Source: Granulosicoccus sp045106195 (GTDB lineage: Bacteria > Pseudomonadota > Gammaproteobacteria > Granulosicoccales > Granulosicoccaceae). From it: a DNA stretch of 64,000 nt. Made by a program: the position numbers and the translations under genes. Location: NCBI GenBank assembly GCA_045106195.1, contig JBGCEH010000051.1:1-64000 (forward strand). The letters run 5' to 3'. Under the pieces are notes generated by a model. The model saw only the letters and a list, made by a program, of their open reading frames with translations. It was not told the DNA's origin and made no database searches. This document shows positions 45,066 through 52,758 of the stretch, one piece after another (positions within the stretch are counted from its first letter, which is position 1; the number at the start of each line of letters is the position of its first letter).

Positions 45066-46596
45066 TCTCTTCAGTGAGCTGGGTTGTTGCCGTTGAGGCA
45101 CGCAAGGGTGCCTGTTCACATCTTAACAGTGAGCGATAGTCGCCAATTTGCTGCGCTTTGCCGTATTGAATAAGCTGTTGTTTGACTAACGCCAGGTGGC
45201 GAAGCTGCAGGAGTTTTTGATACTGAGCCGCCTCACGACGTATTTCCAGATGCTCCTTTTTGGAAAGTTGGGTCTGCTTCTGCAGCGATAGTAGTTCGTC
45301 GTATTCGGGTTTCAATGTTCTACTGTAAGAGTCTATTGACAGTAAGGTATCAGCTCGTATCAGTGCCTCGAATCCGTGTGTATAAGGTTCAGCAAGGCTT
45401 GGCCATTTTGAGACAAGTTCAGTTCTGATCATGCTCCGTAAATGATTAATGCTGGCTTGTTCCACCAATAGCCTTTGCTCAATGGCCTGAACCTGACTCG
45501 TCACTTGCGCCATCTTTTCCCGAATGGACTTTGCCGCATTGTCGTCCAGGGGGATCTTCAGACGATTGGCAAGTGTTCGGAAAATACGCGTGTATTCGTT
45601 GTTGGGCAGTGGCTTTTGTGAGGGTTGCCAGCGTAGATACCAGGGTTGCCATCGAAGTAGATAATCTTCACTGGTGGAAAGAGGTCGATCGACACTCATT
45701 GCCTCTTCCATAGCAAACAGATGCGCCTCTCGAAGGCTTGTCTCGCCATCTTCGTTCAGGTCTGCAAATCGGCTGATGATCTGGCCATCGTATTCATAGC
45801 CGGAGAGCGCTGAGAAAAAGTACGAAAGGTAGTCTCGATAGTCACCATCGTCAGTTTGCTCTGGATTGAACTCAGCAAGTGCGTAGGCAGACTGGGACGT
45901 AAAACCGCAATGCGTTGTGTCTGACAAGGCAAGTCCTGTCGATGGGTCGCGATAGGCGAGTCGATGAAAGCCACCTGAATAGCTATGCCCAAAGATAAAC
46001 CGGATGGGTCGGTCATGTTGTTCCAACAGCTGATGCAGCTCTTTCGCTGTAAGCTTCTCATTGTTCCACAGATTCATTGACACACTGTCTTCGCTTGCGC
46101 CGGTATGGCTGCCAAAACCACTGTGAATAAACAGTAATTCCTCATCAATATTGTCTTTGAGCCGCGACTTGATCACAGGTCCCAGATCCTTGATCCGTGT
46201 GCTGGTATCAACCTTGCTCAAGGAGTGATTGCGGTAGTGACGTCGTAGCAGTTCAGCATTGCCGAAAATGCGTGCCAGTGGACGTGAATGTGCTGGATCG
46301 GTAGAGTGATCGAAGATGTCCGGCTCAGTGGCCTGACCATCGTTGAAGTGTGTAGTAAAGGTCACGTCATGGTCAGACAATATGCTGCCTACCCATCGCA
46401 CGGATGTTTCAAAACGTGTGTCCGAGCCATGAACTTCACTGCCACCACCGATGATTATGGCCTCAGTGGCGTGTGAGGTCTGATGAATTGGCGTGATCAA
46501 TGTGAAGAGCGTAACCGCTGCGAGCGCGCTGGATCCTGTGTGCCGTAACGTCATTGTCTTGCGATACAGAGGTTTTTTTTCCTGACATGGAATCAT
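45055..46596 (-). CDS. Secreted caspase-fold protein with substituted catalytic residues
   Basis: A 513-residue protein with a signal peptide (SSALAAVTLFTLITPIHQTS) and a caspase/C13-like domain over about 45-290. The His site normally reads G-H-G after a hydrophobic strand; here it is LLFIHSGFGSH. The Cys site, normally CYSGG, is HSYSGG, so the Cys is Ser. Downstream CGFTSQSAYALAE and YLSYFFSALSG fit the fold. An EF-hand loop (DLNEDGETSLREA, about residue 290) follows, then a coiled-coil-rich C-terminal half (about 345-490). The missing His and Cys suggest a non-peptidase. It is coupled to the preceding membrane protein by an ATGA overlap; a shorter start at 46554 is possible. Confidence 0.75.
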   Translation of the reverse strand: MIPCQEKKPLYRKTMTLRHTGSSALAAVTLFTLITPIHQTSHATEAIIIGGGSEVHGSDTRFETSVRWVGSILSDHDVTFTTHFNDGQATEPDIFDHSTDPAHSRPLARIFGNAELLRRHYRNHSLSKVDTSTRIKDLGPVIKSRLKDNIDEELLFIHSGFGSHTGASEDSVSMNLWNNEKLTAKELHQLLEQHDRPIRFIFGHSYSGGFHRLAYRDPSTGLALSDTTHCGFTSQSAYALAEFNPEQTDDGDYRDYLSYFFSALSGYEYDGQIISRFADLNEDGETSLREAHLFAMEEAMSVDRPLSTSEDYLLRWQPWYLRWQPSQKPLPNNEYTRIFRTLANRLKIPLDDNAAKSIREKMAQVTSQVQAIEQRLLVEQASINHLRSMIRTELVSKWPSLAEPYTHGFEALIRADTLLSIDSYSRTLKPEYDELLSLQKQTQLSKKEHLEIRREAAQYQKLLQLRHLALVKQQLIQYGKAQQIGDYRSLLRCEQAPLRASTATTQLTEETTQ

Positions 46597-47036
46597 CGCA
46601 AACGCCCACGACTTTCCTGGCCTGCAATGACATCAACGAGGCGATGAATTAAAGCTAACAGCGCGCCTGTGGCCAGTAACGAGGGTAGAGCAGCATTCGG
46701 TTGCTGGTAGAATGCGTAGGCCATGGCGACGCCGCTCAGCGGTAGCAGAATGCCACCGATCAACCAGGTCGCCTTATAGCGTGCCAGCAACAGATAGTCG
46801 ACTACCGCGACAAAGCCCAGAGGAATGGTGACGATGATGCTGGCCTTGTAGCCGACGAGAAAGTGCCGAAACATTTCCTCCAGTGGCAGCGTGTGCCAGG
46901 CATCCAGTTGCCAGCCTTCCGCACCATGCACCGCTAAAAGCGTGCTGCACACTATATAGGCAGGCCAGGCAAGAGCGCTAATCAGCACCCACAGGACGAT
47001 CAGATATAACGGTGCTGTCTTTCGTTTGCTTACCAT
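46593..47036 (-). CDS. Small membrane protein, four predicted transmembrane segments
   Basis: A 147-residue hydrophobic protein with about four membrane segments (LYLIVLWVLISALAWPAYIV, ASIIVTIPLGFVAVVDYLLL, and two more) and no recognised family. The ATG at 47036 is used because upstream codons in the same frame are non-hydrophobic and without ribosome site. Its stop overlaps the start of the secreted caspase-fold gene (ATGA), so the two are probably translated together and may act in one envelope function. Confidence 0.7.
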   Translation of the reverse strand: MVSKRKTAPLYLIVLWVLISALAWPAYIVCSTLLAVHGAEGWQLDAWHTLPLEEMFRHFLVGYKASIIVTIPLGFVAVVDYLLLARYKATWLIGGILLPLSGVAMAYAFYQQPNAALPSLLATGALLALIHRLVDVIAGQESRGRLR

Positions 47037-47333
47037 ACGAAGCCAGTATTCTGAATTATTCGTTTGTCGGCTGGCGGGAATTGAAAGTCCTTGAATTTTC
47101 TGGACTTGCTCAACGGGCTTATGCGTATTGCGTGCCAGATCGAATCGGCAACCCATTTCGCAATTGAGGGCCAAGCGCCTTTCGGCCGTCTACAGTGCGA
47201 AGATTGCCCAGGTTCTCGGGATCGCCTGATCAACACTTGGCACAGCTTGAGGCCAGTTGTATTGGTTATCCGCGCGAAGCCGAGCCGTTCTCGTATAGGA
47301 TGGTTGCGGTATTTTCGCTAACAGAGCATCCGC

Positions 47334-48863
47334 ATGGTGATAAGTCCGGCCCGTACATTTGACATTCTGCCAGCGTTACATTTATCACAAGGTCGACTGG
47401 TTGACCTGACCTCTGATACATCTGGTGATGAACCTGTCCTCGTTGATGATACCGATCAGCTGTCTGCGGCACGGCACGCTATCGAACGCGGTGCTCAATG
47501 GATACACGTCGTTAATGTCGATACCAGCTTCGACCCTGCAGCCAGTCACGATTGGGCATTGATCGAACAGCTGTGTCAGCTTCCCGTCAAGGTGCAGTAC
47601 GGTGGCGGATTAGGCCGGCCGGAGAACATTGACCGGGCGATAGCCGCAGGCGTTAGCCGAGTGTTACTCAATACACTGGCGATCACCTCTCCCGGGGTTG
47701 TAACCGATGCAATCATCAGACACGGGCGAGAACGCTTCGCACTTGCGATCAATACCAGCCCTGAAGGTGAAGTCGTCGGTGGGGACTGGGCGGCGGTGGG
47801 TGGCCTGACGGCTTTGACCCTTGCCATACAGATGTATCAGCTTGGCATTACAACGTTGGTGCATACCCGATTGGAGCCTGACGGCACCATGAGTGGTACC
47901 GATCTAAATAACTCATGCGAATTAGCAGAGCTGTCCGGCATGGACGTTATCGTGGGAGGTGAGGTGCGTAACCTGCACGATGTGGTTGCCTGCTACAACC
48001 GGCCGGGAATCACCGGAGTTCTGATTGGCAAGGCCCTGCAGACTGGTAAGCTCGGACTGGGCGATGCCCTTGATGAGACTCGTGCAACGCTTGCCTTCGA
48101 GTCAGGCATGCCGCGCTGGAAAGAGGAGCAGCAGACTTTGCGTGTACGTCTTCGTCGTCGTCTGGCACATGATTATCTTATGCGCTACATCACTGAGTTC
48201 AATGGACTCAGGGTGCTCGATGCTGGCGGTGGCAATGGGCAATCCAGCCTGTCCATCGCCGAATCAGGTGCGTTGGTCGATGTCGTTGATCGCTCCATGG
48301 CCATGCTTCATGATTTGCAAACAACCGCCGAAGCAAGCGGTTTGCAAGAACGCATCAGAGCGCATGAGTATGACATTCGCAGCATTCAGGATGTATTTAC
48401 CGCTGATACCTTCGATCTGCTGATTTGTCATAACGTTATCCAGTACAACCCAGCCTGGGAGGAGCTACTGGTCTCGATGAGTGCACCGCTCAAGTCAGGT
48501 GGATTACTGTCGCTGGTGGTCAGAAACTGGTTTGCCGAGCCGTACCGGATTGATGTGAATACCCATGCGACAGAACAGTTGCCTGCGTTGCTTGAGCGAA
48601 CAAGAGGACCCTCTCGTGTGTTCGATGCCGATGTTCTTTTTTTCTCCGCAGCCTTCTTGCAGGAGTGGCTTCAGAAACAGGGGTTTGTGGTGCTGGGTGA
48701 TTATGGTCTGCTATGCCGGCCCGATGAACAGACCCAAGCGCAGGGACCCGGTGGTGATCAGATACTGCTTGATAAACTTCACGCGCTCGAGACGGCTATG
48801 GGCGAGCGAACACCGTACAAGCACACAGCGCGCTATCTGCAGATCGTGGCGCGAAAGCTTTAA
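47334..48863 (+). CDS. HisA-like barrel fused to a CmoM-like SAM methyltransferase
   Basis: A 509-residue fusion. Residues about 8-255 are a HisA-type (beta/alpha)8 barrel: FDILPALHLSQGRLVDL, VQYGGGLGRPENIDRAI and VIVGGEVRN with phosphate-site glycines, then VLIGKAL. Both HisA catalytic acids are replaced: the Asp of IPAIDL is His16 (LPALHL) and the Asp of strand 5 is Asn140 (LAINTSPEG). Residues about 275-509 are a class I methyltransferase close to CmoM, which makes the 5-carboxymethoxyuridine methyl ester in tRNA: VLDAGGGNGQSSLSIAES (293-310), LICHNVIQYNPAWEELL, PLKSGGLLSLVVRN and a TARYLQIVARK tail. There is no signal peptide. The HisA part cannot be an ordinary ProFAR isomerase. The real reaction is unknown. 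It is not in a his operon. Confidence 0.85.
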   Translation: MVISPARTFDILPALHLSQGRLVDLTSDTSGDEPVLVDDTDQLSAARHAIERGAQWIHVVNVDTSFDPAASHDWALIEQLCQLPVKVQYGGGLGRPENIDRAIAAGVSRVLLNTLAITSPGVVTDAIIRHGRERFALAINTSPEGEVVGGDWAAVGGLTALTLAIQMYQLGITTLVHTRLEPDGTMSGTDLNNSCELAELSGMDVIVGGEVRNLHDVVACYNRPGITGVLIGKALQTGKLGLGDALDETRATLAFESGMPRWKEEQQTLRVRLRRRLAHDYLMRYITEFNGLRVLDAGGGNGQSSLSIAESGALVDVVDRSMAMLHDLQTTAEASGLQERIRAHEYDIRSIQDVFTADTFDLLICHNVIQYNPAWEELLVSMSAPLKSGGLLSLVVRNWFAEPYRIDVNTHATEQLPALLERTRGPSRVFDADVLFFSAAFLQEWLQKQGFVVLGDYGLLCRPDEQTQAQGPGGDQILLDKLHALETAMGERTPYKHTARYLQIVARKL

Positions 48864-48897
48864 CGGGGTGCATTTTGTCCAAGGAGATTGTTAGACG

Positions 48898-49299
48898 ATG
48901 GTTAAGGTGATCACGATTACCAGCTCGGTTCTGGTGGCGTTGGCGGCTGTCGGTTATTTTCTGACGATGGGTTCCGGAAAACCCATTGGCACTGATTTGT
49001 CGGTCATTGGCAAGGGCAAACCAGTGCTTGTTCTGGCTTACGAAAACTACTCGCCTGCGGGTGGAAATGCGTTAAACAGCTTGCGCAAAGTAAGAAGTGA
49101 CTATGATTCGCGGCTTGAATTTGCCGTGGCAGATCTGGGCACGCCGCAAGGGCGTGCTTTTGCCGATCGTCATCAGTTGCATGATGGCCAGGCGTTGTTT
49201 CTCAACCAGAATGGTCAGGCAGTGCAGGTGACAGGCATACCTACAGACGAACAGGAATTGCGCAAGCGTATTGAATCCCGGTTGCAGGCTGTTGAATGA
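48898..49299 (+). CDS. Membrane-anchored thioredoxin-fold-like protein without CxxC
   Basis: A 133-residue protein with one N-terminal membrane segment (ITITSSVLVALAAVGYFLTM) and a soluble domain that looks thioredoxin-like (KPVLVLAYENYSP, SRLEFAVADLGTPQGRAFAD, GQALFLNQNGQAVQVTGIPT) but has no cysteines, so it is not a redox thioredoxin. The cis-Pro loop region is only partly recognisable. It follows the HisA/methyltransferase fusion by 34 bases on the same strand and may be co-transcribed. No specific function can be given. Confidence 0.65.
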   Translation: MVKVITITSSVLVALAAVGYFLTMGSGKPIGTDLSVIGKGKPVLVLAYENYSPAGGNALNSLRKVRSDYDSRLEFAVADLGTPQGRAFADRHQLHDGQALFLNQNGQAVQVTGIPTDEQELRKRIESRLQAVE

Positions 49300-49620
49300 G
49301 TGTGCGGGAAAAGCAGTGGTAGAACGATGCGGTGGCTTTGCAATACCCTGCACTACTCATCAAACGCCTAATTCTTCCACCGAACCTTTTCCAGTAGCGA
49401 ATTCTGAGAAGGCGCTGATCACGGCCCCGGTGGAATACGTCTAGCGCTCGTCTTTACGCCAGGGTACAACGCTGGAAAATGCTTGCGAAGAGAAATCATG
49501 ACAGGTTCGAACCGCCGAATGTTCTTGTCTTTACGCACACTGCCTGATGCGTCAATCCCGTGTAAAGATACGTTTACAAGGCCTCTGATTTCGTAATCAT
49601 GACGAGGCCGAGTGAGTAGC
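49300..49620. other. Intergenic region between the thioredoxin-like gene and pta
   Basis: About 320 bases. A minus-strand frame reaching 49419 extends into the end of pta but out of its frame, with no ribosome site and no family match. No terminator with a T run was found. Nothing else is supported. Confidence 0.3.
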
Positions 49621-50613
49621 TTAATCAACCACCTGTGCTGCGCTGACTGCGATAATCTTGATAATGTCCTCGGTGCTGCAACCACGACTCAGATCATTAA
49701 CCGGATGGGCGAGTCCTTGCAGTATGGGGCCGACGGCCTGAGCACCGCCAAAGCGTTCGATCAGTTTGTAGCCAATATTGCCGGAATCCAGATTGGGGAA
49801 CACCAGGACATTGCATGGCTCATCAGTGGCCTGCTTGGGGGCTTTTCGTGCCAGCAGCGAAGGGACGACCGCAGCATCGAGTTGAACTTCGCCAACGATT
49901 CGCCAATTCGGACGTAGCTTGCGAGCAAGAGTCGTCGCTTGCGTGACCTTGCCAACCATGGCATGGCGAGCACTGCCAGCCGTTGAAAACGACAACATGG
50001 CTACTTGCGGTTCGATATCAAGAAAACGTTGTGCGGATTCACCTGTTGCAATGGCAATGGCTGCCAGCTGCTCGGCGTCCGGATCGATGGCCAATGCACA
50101 GTCGCCGATGACCATCGCATCAGCTACCGGATGATCAGCGTTGAGCAGCATGATGAAACAACTGGACACCAACGGTTCTCCCTGGCGTTTTCCGACATAG
50201 CGAACCGCGTTCCTGACAACCTCTGCCGTGGCGGTAACCGCACCTGCGACGCAGGCATCGGCATCCCCTTCGCTGACCATCATGCAGGCAAATGTGACTG
50301 AATCATTCAAGGCCTCTCGCGCCTTGGCTTCTGTCATGCCGCGATGCTCACGTTTACGTACCATGGCATCGATATAACGTTTGCGATGTTCCACCGATTC
50401 AGGATCAAAGATCGTGATGTCGGTGAGGTCTATGTCCAGCGACTGTGCGCGGGCAGTAATCGTATCGCTGCGACCGAGCAATACTGGTCTGGCTATACCG
50501 AGCGACTGAGCAGACGCTGCAGCCTGAAGAACACGTTCATCATCGGCTTCAGGCAACACGACGTCACGTAGTTGCCTGCGTGCGGCATCCAGAACACGAT
50601 CAAACACAGACAT
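49621..50613 (-). CDS. pta: Phosphate acetyltransferase (short form)
   Basis: A 330-residue phosphotransacetylase consisting of the catalytic PTA_PTB domain alone, without the long N-terminal regulatory part of E. coli Pta. Landmarks: VVLPEADDERVLQAA, DACVAGAVTATAEVVRNAV, VFPNLDSGNIGYKLIERFGG and GPILQGLAHPVNDLSRG. It interconverts acetyl-CoA and acetyl phosphate. The ackA partner is not adjacent. The ATG at 50613 is at the conventional N-terminus (FDRVLDAARRQ). Confidence 0.93.
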   Translation of the reverse strand: MSVFDRVLDAARRQLRDVVLPEADDERVLQAAASAQSLGIARPVLLGRSDTITARAQSLDIDLTDITIFDPESVEHRKRYIDAMVRKREHRGMTEAKAREALNDSVTFACMMVSEGDADACVAGAVTATAEVVRNAVRYVGKRQGEPLVSSCFIMLLNADHPVADAMVIGDCALAIDPDAEQLAAIAIATGESAQRFLDIEPQVAMLSFSTAGSARHAMVGKVTQATTLARKLRPNWRIVGEVQLDAAVVPSLLARKAPKQATDEPCNVLVFPNLDSGNIGYKLIERFGGAQAVGPILQGLAHPVNDLSRGCSTEDIIKIIAVSAAQVVD

Positions 50614-50732
50614 GGCAAAACTCGTAGGCAGGATCAGTATCGATCATAGGCTAAACGCACAGGCTGCGCGATACTGATTGACCAGATTGCTCGCGTCTTC
50701 CGGTTTGTTTTGCGAGCGGTCATGTCTGTGCA

Positions 50733-50783
50733 TTGACAATTCGTCCGCTGTCACTCTTACTAATGTAACTATCTGATGTAACT
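50733..50783 (+). promoter_or_regulatory. Promoter and direct repeat before the HTH-PBP gene
   Basis: TTGACA (50733-50738) is an exact -35 box, with TTACTA (50757-50762, 18-base spacer) as the nearest -10-like hexamer. Two exact copies of atgtaact (50763-50770 and 50776-50783), 13 bases apart, lie around the likely start site and could be a binding site for the regulator encoded just downstream. Confidence 0.45.
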
Positions 50784-50810
50784 GTGGTGAAGTCAGGTTA
50801 AGCTTCTTCC

Positions 50811-51704
50811 ATGAGCACCATTAACGAAGAGTTGTACCTGACCACGAAAGAGCTTGCCACGCTACTGCGAATCAAGGAGCGCAAAGTATACGATATGGCG
50901 TCGGCGGGTGAGGTTCCGTGTGTACGGGTAGTGGGCAAATTATTGTTTCCGCGCGCTGAGATTTTGTGCTGGATACATGCTGCGCATTCGGGGCCGCAAC
51001 TGGGTCTGGCTAAAAACTATCCGGCGACTCTGGTTGGTAGTCACGACCCCCTGCTTGAATGGGCCTTGCGCGAATCGCAATGTGGGCTGGCGAGTTTTTG
51101 TGACGGCAGCCATGACGGTCTTCAGCGCATGGCACGATTTGAGGCGCTGGCCTGCGGTACCCACTTGCTACAGGATGATGAGTGGAATACACCTGCAGTG
51201 CGACAACTGTTTCCGGAACAGCCAGTAGTGTTAGTGGAGTTTGCACAGCGACAGCGTGGCCTGATCGTCAAGCCCGAACAACTTGCCTCCATTACGTCGA
51301 TAGAAGACCTGAAAGGCCTTCGGGTCGCCAGTCGTCAGGCCAGTGCCGCCAGCCAACAGTTGTTCGACAAGCTGTTAAAGCGTGCTGGCGTGCACGAGGA
51401 CCAAGTAGTGACGGTGCCACAGTGCGCTCGAACCGAGGACGAGCTGGGTATGCTGGTTTTTGAGGGAAAGGCAGATGCGGCGTTCGGACTGGCGTCGGTG
51501 GCTGCTCGTTTGCAGTTGGCATTTGTGCCGCAGTTGCAGGAGCGATTCGACTTGCTTGTCTGGCGTAGAGCCTGGTTTGACGAACCCTTTCAATTATTGC
51601 TGCGCTTTGTGCAAAGTGAGCCGTTTATCAGACGTGCGCAGGACATGAGTGGCTATGATATCAGCGCATTGGGTACCGTAAGATATAATCCGCCTGTGGG
51701 ATAG
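50811..51704 (+). CDS. HTH (excisionase-type) plus PBP-like domain regulator, tungstate/molybdate associated
   Basis: A 297-residue protein. Residues 6-60 are an excisionase/MerR-like DNA-binding domain (LYLTTKELATLLRIKERKVY, VGKLLFPRAEI), and the rest is a PBP-like ligand-binding domain (LRVASRQASAASQQLFDKLL, EDELGMLVFEGKADAAFGLA). This architecture is usually encoded beside molybdate or tungstate ABC transporters and is thought to sense the oxyanion or cofactor. Here it converges with the tupA gene (56 bases between stops). No transporter ATPase or permease is adjacent. Confidence 0.85.
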   Translation: MSTINEELYLTTKELATLLRIKERKVYDMASAGEVPCVRVVGKLLFPRAEILCWIHAAHSGPQLGLAKNYPATLVGSHDPLLEWALRESQCGLASFCDGSHDGLQRMARFEALACGTHLLQDDEWNTPAVRQLFPEQPVVLVEFAQRQRGLIVKPEQLASITSIEDLKGLRVASRQASAASQQLFDKLLKRAGVHEDQVVTVPQCARTEDELGMLVFEGKADAAFGLASVAARLQLAFVPQLQERFDLLVWRRAWFDEPFQLLLRFVQSEPFIRRAQDMSGYDISALGTVRYNPPVG

Positions 51705-51760
51705 GCGCAGTATTGATGCTCTGCGGCGTCATGCCTGTTTGAGGGTTTGAGTTTGACTGT

Positions 51761-52627
51761 CTATTGTGCAGAGACTGTTTCTGTGTTCGATGATGGTTGT
51801 GTCGCATTAGGGAAAAACAGTTGCTGACCGTTGATCTGATAATCTGCAATAGCCTGTTGACCCGTAGCCGAGATCAGCCAGTTGATGAACATCTGGCCTT
51901 CAGCTGCTTTGACGTTTGGATGCTTGAGTGGATTGATGAGGATGACTCCATACTGGTTGAACAATCGACTATCCCCTTCTACCACGATGGTGTAATTGCC
52001 CTTGTTTCCAAATGCAATCCAGGTGGCGCGATCGGTCATCACATAAGCCCCCATGCCGATGCCCACATTCAAGGTTGCACCCATGCCGGAGCCTGTCTCC
52101 CGGTACCAGCTACCGGAGGCAGCCTGTGCATCGATTCGTGCCTCTTTCCATAGACTCAGTTCTGCCTTGTGAGTACCCGAGTCATCCCCACGTGATGCAA
52201 ACAGTGACCGGCTTTTGGCAATAGACTGAAGGGCATCGGTGATGTTACTGCCACCGGAGACGTCTGCGGGATCATCGGTCGGGCCAACGAGTACGAAATC
52301 GTTGTACATCACATCGAATCTTTCTACGCCCCAGCCAGCATTGACAAATTTCTCTTCGGACGCTCTGGCATGAACCAGCAGAATATCGCCATCCCCATTG
52401 GTGGCATTTCTGATTGCCTGGCCGGTGCCCACTGCAACCACTCGGACATCAATGCCAGATACTTGCGTGAAAGCCGGGAGAATGGCGTCCAGTAAACCGG
52501 AGTTTTGGGTGGACGTTGTTGATTGCACGATGATGAAGGGCGAATCGTCGGCATGCGCTGAGCTGAGCCAGTGGCCGGACAGGCTCATTACAAGAGCAAG
52601 AATGAAAGGCAAACGATTAACGTGCAT
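51761..52627 (-). CDS. tupA: Tungstate ABC transporter substrate-binding protein TupA
   Basis: A 288-residue periplasmic protein. A signal peptide (PFILALVMSLSGHWLSSAHA) leads to the TupA hallmarks: TTSTQNSGLLDAILPAF (the TTTSTQDSGLLD oxyanion loop), VVAVGTGQAIRN, DILLVHARASEEKFVNAG, YNDFVLVGP and FASRGDDSGTHKAELSLW. TupA binds tungstate very tightly for the TupBC importer. Only tupA is present here; tupB and tupC are missing on both sides. The ATG at 52627 gives a normal signal peptide; the upstream frame to 52726 is not used. It fits the AOR enzyme in this window, which needs tungsten. Confidence 0.92.
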   Translation of the reverse strand: MHVNRLPFILALVMSLSGHWLSSAHADDSPFIIVQSTTSTQNSGLLDAILPAFTQVSGIDVRVVAVGTGQAIRNATNGDGDILLVHARASEEKFVNAGWGVERFDVMYNDFVLVGPTDDPADVSGGSNITDALQSIAKSRSLFASRGDDSGTHKAELSLWKEARIDAQAASGSWYRETGSGMGATLNVGIGMGAYVMTDRATWIAFGNKGNYTIVVEGDSRLFNQYGVILINPLKHPNVKAAEGQMFINWLISATGQQAIADYQINGQQLFFPNATQPSSNTETVSAQ

Positions 52628-52758
52628 CTTGAGTCCTTGAATCGGTTGGAAGACACGAAACAAGAAAATTAACACAATAAATGACGTAAAAAAGCACAAA
52701 AAACAAGGTGAATATATTGTGACCACACTAAACGTACCGTTAAGTCCTGCTCAGATCA

